From Caprimulgus europaeus (Eukaryota > Chordata > Aves > Caprimulgiformes > Caprimulgidae): a stretch of DNA of 64,000 bases. Each line of letters opens with the position of its first letter. The stretch's first letter is position 1. Positions 59,932-64,000 of the stretch are shown piece by piece. Where the stretch lies: positions 26,253,834 to 26,317,833 of the forward strand of contig OU015523.1 of assembly GCA_907165065.1 (NCBI GenBank), in the 5' to 3' direction. The position numbers and the translations under genes are program-made. Under the pieces are notes generated by a model. It searched no databases. It was given only the letters and a program-made list of their open reading frames with translations, and was not told where the DNA came from.

Positions 59932-60270
59932 CATAGAATCATAGAATACTTTGGGTTGGAAGGGACCTTAAAGATCATCCAGTTCCATCCCCCGCGGCCA
60001 TGAGCAGGGATACCTTCCACTAGACCAGGTTGCTCAAAACCTCATCCAACCTGGCCTTGGACACTTCCAGGAAGGTGCATCCATGAGTTCCCTGGGCAAC
60101 CTGTTCCAGTGTCTCACCACCCTCACAGGAAAGAATTTCTTCTTAATATCTAATCTAAACCTACCTTCTTCCAGTTTAAAGCCATTTCCCCTTGTTCTAT
60201 CACTACCTGCCTTTGTAAAAAGTCCCTCCCCAGACTTCCTGTAGGTCCCCCTTAGATGTTGGAAGGCCAA
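59932..60270 (-). repeat. CR1 LINE 3' end downstream of the CCT8 promoter
   Basis: Plus strand TTTCATAGAATCATAGAATA, GGAAGGGACCTTAAAGATCA, CTAGACCAGGTTGCTCAAAA: complement of CR1. Minus strand encodes SDRTRGNGFKLEEGRFRLDI and RHWNRLPRELMDAPS. Confidence 0.93.
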
Positions 60271-60944
60271 TTTCAAGACAAGGCCTCAGAAATAAAACTG
60301 AGACTGAGTTTCTCCATCTCTGCAGCACAGATAGGCCACCTGCAAGGTCAATTAAATCTCTTGCTATGCATTGCTTAAGCAACCTCAAGAGGATACACTT
60401 GGGTTAGTTTTACCATCCTATAATTCTTAAAAGTCAATCAGCTTTAACTTGTAACACATCATGGCAGTGTAAAAAAGAGTGGCAACATAAAGCAAAACTA
60501 CATAAAGACCCTCGGGAATGAACTTCAAAAAATCTGCATGCAGTTTTGCTAGAAATACTTAGAGGCAGATGGCACTTGAAGCAGAAGTCGAAACCTATTC
60601 AGTCCTGACTATCATGACCAAGGAGTGTAGGCACTTCCAAAAAGAAGTGCTGGGATTTGTCATAGGGAGCATAACCCCGTTTATCCCTCTCTTCCCTCTT
60701 CTATTGTATCTGCACCACAGTGCAGTTAGGAAATAAGGAAATGTCTGTCCTGTTCTACAGCCAAGATACCAGAAACTATATTTTATAAAGCATCTCCTGT
60801 AATCAATTTCTAGCCATGGAGACCAGAGGAGGTACTTAATCCTAAATCAGTGCAGAAGACTTCATAGTCACGAGCATGAAATCATGTGCATTATAACAAC
60901 AGTTGAATGTGTTCTAGTCAGAGACATTTATTTTAGGACAGAGA

Positions 60945-61110
60945 GGAAAGATGGTTCAGGTGGTTAGACTGCTGATTAGTAACTGCAGGACGTGTTTCAG
61001 TTCTCTGCGACTAATATTCTGCATGACCTCAGGCAAGTCTCTTGTGATTCATCTACTTTTAAAAGTTTTGTCATTTTTTTACCACATATTTTACATTCTC
61101 AGTGCCATCA
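60945..61110 (+). repeat. MIR-like tRNA-derived SINE fossil
   Basis: The head has a good RNA polymerase III A box (TGGTTCAGGTGG, 60952-60963) and a B-box-like GTTTCAGTTC (60994-61003), followed by a core block TGCATGACCTCAGGCAAGTC (MIR consensus TGTGACCTTGGGCAAGTCAC as I recall it). Length and order fit MIR or a related amniote CORE-SINE. Eroded 3' part. Confidence 0.65.
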
Positions 61111-64000
61111 CCTGGATGTAGCTACCTCATTGTTGCAGGACTTAACATGAGTACATTTTTTTCCAGATGGGAAATAGGATGGTTAAATGGCTTTCTGGAA
61201 ATTTTGTAGTCTTCAGCCAGGAAGCCCATGTCTCTTTTCCTGGAGGATTCTATCACTTGCCTAGGTGGATTGCTAACCTGGGCTTAAATTATGATGCCCC
61301 AAACAGTATTGATTTGTATTAAAAAATGTTTCTGAGCTCATTGGTTTACATTGGTATTATTCTCCTTCCTTGATTTTCACCAAGACAAATAACAGAGAAA
61401 TCAAGGCAATAGTATGTGGGATGCTAAAGAAATGGGATTTTACTGTTAAAAACACTTCTTAAATTTATATTCAATTCATTCATTATAACCTTTCTATAAA
61501 AAGAAAGGCTGGATATTTATCTTTTCAAAACTTCTGGACTCTGTTACCTGGTTTTTCAGGGATGACCTCTCCAAAGCACTCGCTTCGTCAGAACCTCAGT
61601 TAATGTTAGCTCAGAAATTAAATCAAGGGCTATAATTGCCTGGCAATGTGTCCCGTAACCTTGTGAGCATTCATCCTACTAAGAAGGTGACATTCCCTTT
61701 CTGAGTCTTCAATAATTAAAATGCTGTTATTTAATTTATGTCTCAAGTGATTATATACAGGAAATGTAGCTTGCATACTGTTGGAACTACAGCAAAAAGC
61801 AAAGTCAGCTCACACAGGCCAACAGTAACCGTCACAGCATTGTGTGGTGCTTCTTGTTAGGTCAACTCTGCTTGAGTACAATAAGCAATTTGGGGGTGAA
61901 AGACTCAACTCTTCTTATTCAGCACTTCAGCTGTCCAGTTCACTCCAGTTTAGGCTTCTTCCTAACTATTGCTTTTGCTTGGAGAAGTAAATTTACCCAT
62001 GTTTGTTTCTACTCATAATATTGCTGAGTCATAAAGTCAGTGTTGCTCAATGATTCCACATTCCAGGTCCAGTATTTTAAGCAAGGACAGTGACCACAGA
62101 GGCATTCCCATCTCTGGCTGCTTGTTGCACCCCTGCATTCTCCTTCCCCTTCTCTCTAATCCTCTCTCTCTAAATATTTGTGCACCCATGTGATGAACCA
62201 AATGAGGGAACTGATCTGCCTTAAGACTCACCCAAAAGAAGCCCGGCCAGCTTTCAGCTTCCCTGCTCATTACCTGGTTGTGCGAAGCCTTGGGCTGGCA
62301 CAAGGAGAGACAAAGGGAGACAGGGCAGCAGTCTCCTGTGGCAGTGCTGCCTTATGCTATCTTCAAATATTTCTGGTGGTACAACACTTTTATTGAAGCT
62401 AATGCTAGCTACATTTTTAAAAGCCAGAATGCCACTAAAGCTAAAATGTATATGCATGTTTGTGATTATGAATATATACATATATATTCATTTGTATTAA
62501 ACAATCACTAGAACATCTCTTTCTGGAGGTGTTAGGAGTTATTTGGGACTCGCTGTCTAATCACGACTTTGACTTGGCCTTGATCTTTTTTTAGTTACTT
62601 GTCTACCCCATTTATATTCTGCACAGACATTGCCACGCTAAAAGACCATCCAAAGGTCAGAGGCTTGGCTATTGGCAGTTGGCTGCCCTTTTACCAGCCA
62701 AAATCTATTACTGTACACGTGGAAATCCCCAGCTTATCTGTAGGCACATGTTTGTCAAATTCTAGGATGGTAAAATTTTAACAAGATCTTAGAAAGTTTA
62801 TAAAAAGGACAGAATGTTGATTTCTATTTGCTTATTCAGCAGGGGGAACCTGAACAATTGGAATGCAAGGGACAGAAAAGTATCTGCTGAAGTTATAAGT
62901 ATAACATCTGACTGTGTTTGTCCAATAACACTGACATCTGGCCAACAAAAAAATGTGAGTAGTATGTTGAGGGAAGCTGGAGTTTGCAGACTACCTAGTT
63001 TGCAAAATACCTAGTTTGCAGAGAATCATGCTTATATCTGAAACAGAGAATTGTGAGCCACACAGGGCTGAACATTCAGGGTGAACATAATTCTTTTAGT
63101 AACAGCAGCAGCACTTATATCAGCTTTTGCCAGATTATGTTTATCTCACTTGTGACATAATGAGCAGGAGCACTCTAATCAACTAGAGTACTTCTAATCA
63201 ACTAAGTACTACTTAGGTCATTTGTCCGTGGCTCCTGAGTTAAATGCTACCCACATCCTGGGCTTATCTCACTTGCTGGTGCAGGGGATTGCAAGGTAGA
63301 CAGGAAAGCAAGATTTCCTTACCATTTGTGTGTTCTTACCTCAGTATATGTGCTTTCTGCTATCCAGTTGCTTTGAGTCACTGGAAAGCAATTCTGGGAT
63401 TTGAGAGGAGTATTGCCTTTGCTTGGGATCAGTAGATTAAATTGTTTGAAAATGTTGACATATTAAAATAGTGATGACAGTCATCAGGTGAGTTAAGGAG
63501 CCATTATGTTTGATTCTACCTGCACAAGTGGCAAGAACTCAGAAGTTCCTCTAAACAAACAAGATTATAAATTATGATTGTCTCAGAAAATAATCAATGC
63601 TGTTAGTTTGATTTCGTATTGCAGGTACAATCAAGGTATAAAATCATGCTGTGACACTTCGTACAGTACACAGCAAAATACAATTACTTCATGAGAGAGA
63701 GCAAAATTATTGAGGTCTTTCGGGTTTTGATGTTATAAGAAAGAAAGTATAATTGAGCAAAAATGACGTATCTTCTAAATGGTGAGTTCTGTTTTGCATA
63801 AGGAAGCCAAATGCAGGATCAGATAAGGGCTAGAGAAACATCTTTCTTCACCTTTCAAAGTGGTCATATGGGAACTTTTTTCCCGTGGAGTGCACAGGAG
63901 CCTGGAATACCTGGAAATAAAAGCCAACTGCTATTGAAAGTTCAGCTGCTCTTGTTGGGGTGGGAAGAATTTATCAGTTTCTATGGGATATCTAAACTTG

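Larger units (their letters stand above)
59261..64000. other. Right flank, no supported gene
   Basis: In other amniotes the next gene after CCT8 is MAP3K7CL. I find no exon of it here. Contents seen: a CR1 copy (59932-60270) and a MIR-like SINE (60945-61110); the rest (61110-64000) is AT-rich with nothing recognised. Confidence 0.6.

Noticed and set aside
60945-61110. Possible tRNA gene from A and B box motifs
   Set aside because: No cloverleaf arms fit, and the downstream block matches a SINE core; it is a tRNA-derived SINE fossil.
59261-64000. Exons of MAP3K7CL expected from synteny
   Set aside because: No recognisable coding segment of that gene was found; any non-coding first exon cannot be called from sequence alone.

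Overview
The window is from a bird nuclear genome. Four intron-containing genes match vertebrate proteins along their whole visible length, and the interspersed repeats are mostly CR1 LINEs with typical avian 3' ends. The gene order LTN1 (-), RWDD2B (-), USP16 (+), CCT8 (-) is the amniote block that corresponds to human 21q21.3. The species cannot be named from the sequence alone.

Layout. Positions 1-18876 hold the 5' half of LTN1 on the minus strand: 15 coding exons, 963 codons, with the rest of the gene beyond the left edge. Its CpG-rich promoter (about 18250-19200) is followed by a four-copy 60-bp tandem repeat. RWDD2B lies on the minus strand at 20467-24402 with five coding exons and 309 residues. 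Its first exon sits inside a CpG island that also contains the USP16 first exon, so the two genes share a short bidirectional promoter with two CCAAT boxes in opposite orientation. USP16 runs on the plus strand from ATG 26942 to stop 45731 in 17 coding exons (823 residues, the human length). CCT8 is complete on the minus strand, 58832 to 47874, in 15 constitutive coding exons (548 residues, the human length). USP16 and CCT8 converge on a 1.8-kb spacer carrying an LTR-like fossil. From about 59000 to 64000 I see no supported exon, only a CR1 copy and an old tRNA-derived SINE.

Function. The block is rich in protein-quality and ubiquitin genes: a ribosome-associated E3 ligase (LTN1), an RWD-domain protein (RWDD2B), a histone H2A deubiquitinase (USP16) and a chaperonin subunit (CCT8). 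They are neighbours by ancient synteny; nothing in the sequence shows co-regulation except the RWDD2B/USP16 shared promoter.

Best lead. CCT8 intron 14 contains a second, intact version of the C-terminal exon (48618-48716). It has the same splice phase, the same first residues (IIMAK), a diverged 30-residue tail, its own stop and a consensus splice donor right after the stop. It predicts a chaperonin theta subunit with a different C-terminal tail. Other points of note are a GC-AG intron in CCT8, a start-stop upstream ORF just before the USP16 ATG, a 196-bp (GGAGT)n array in LTN1, and two MIR-like SINE fossils. All exon joins were inferred by reading splice sites and protein similarity by eye; no alignment was run.
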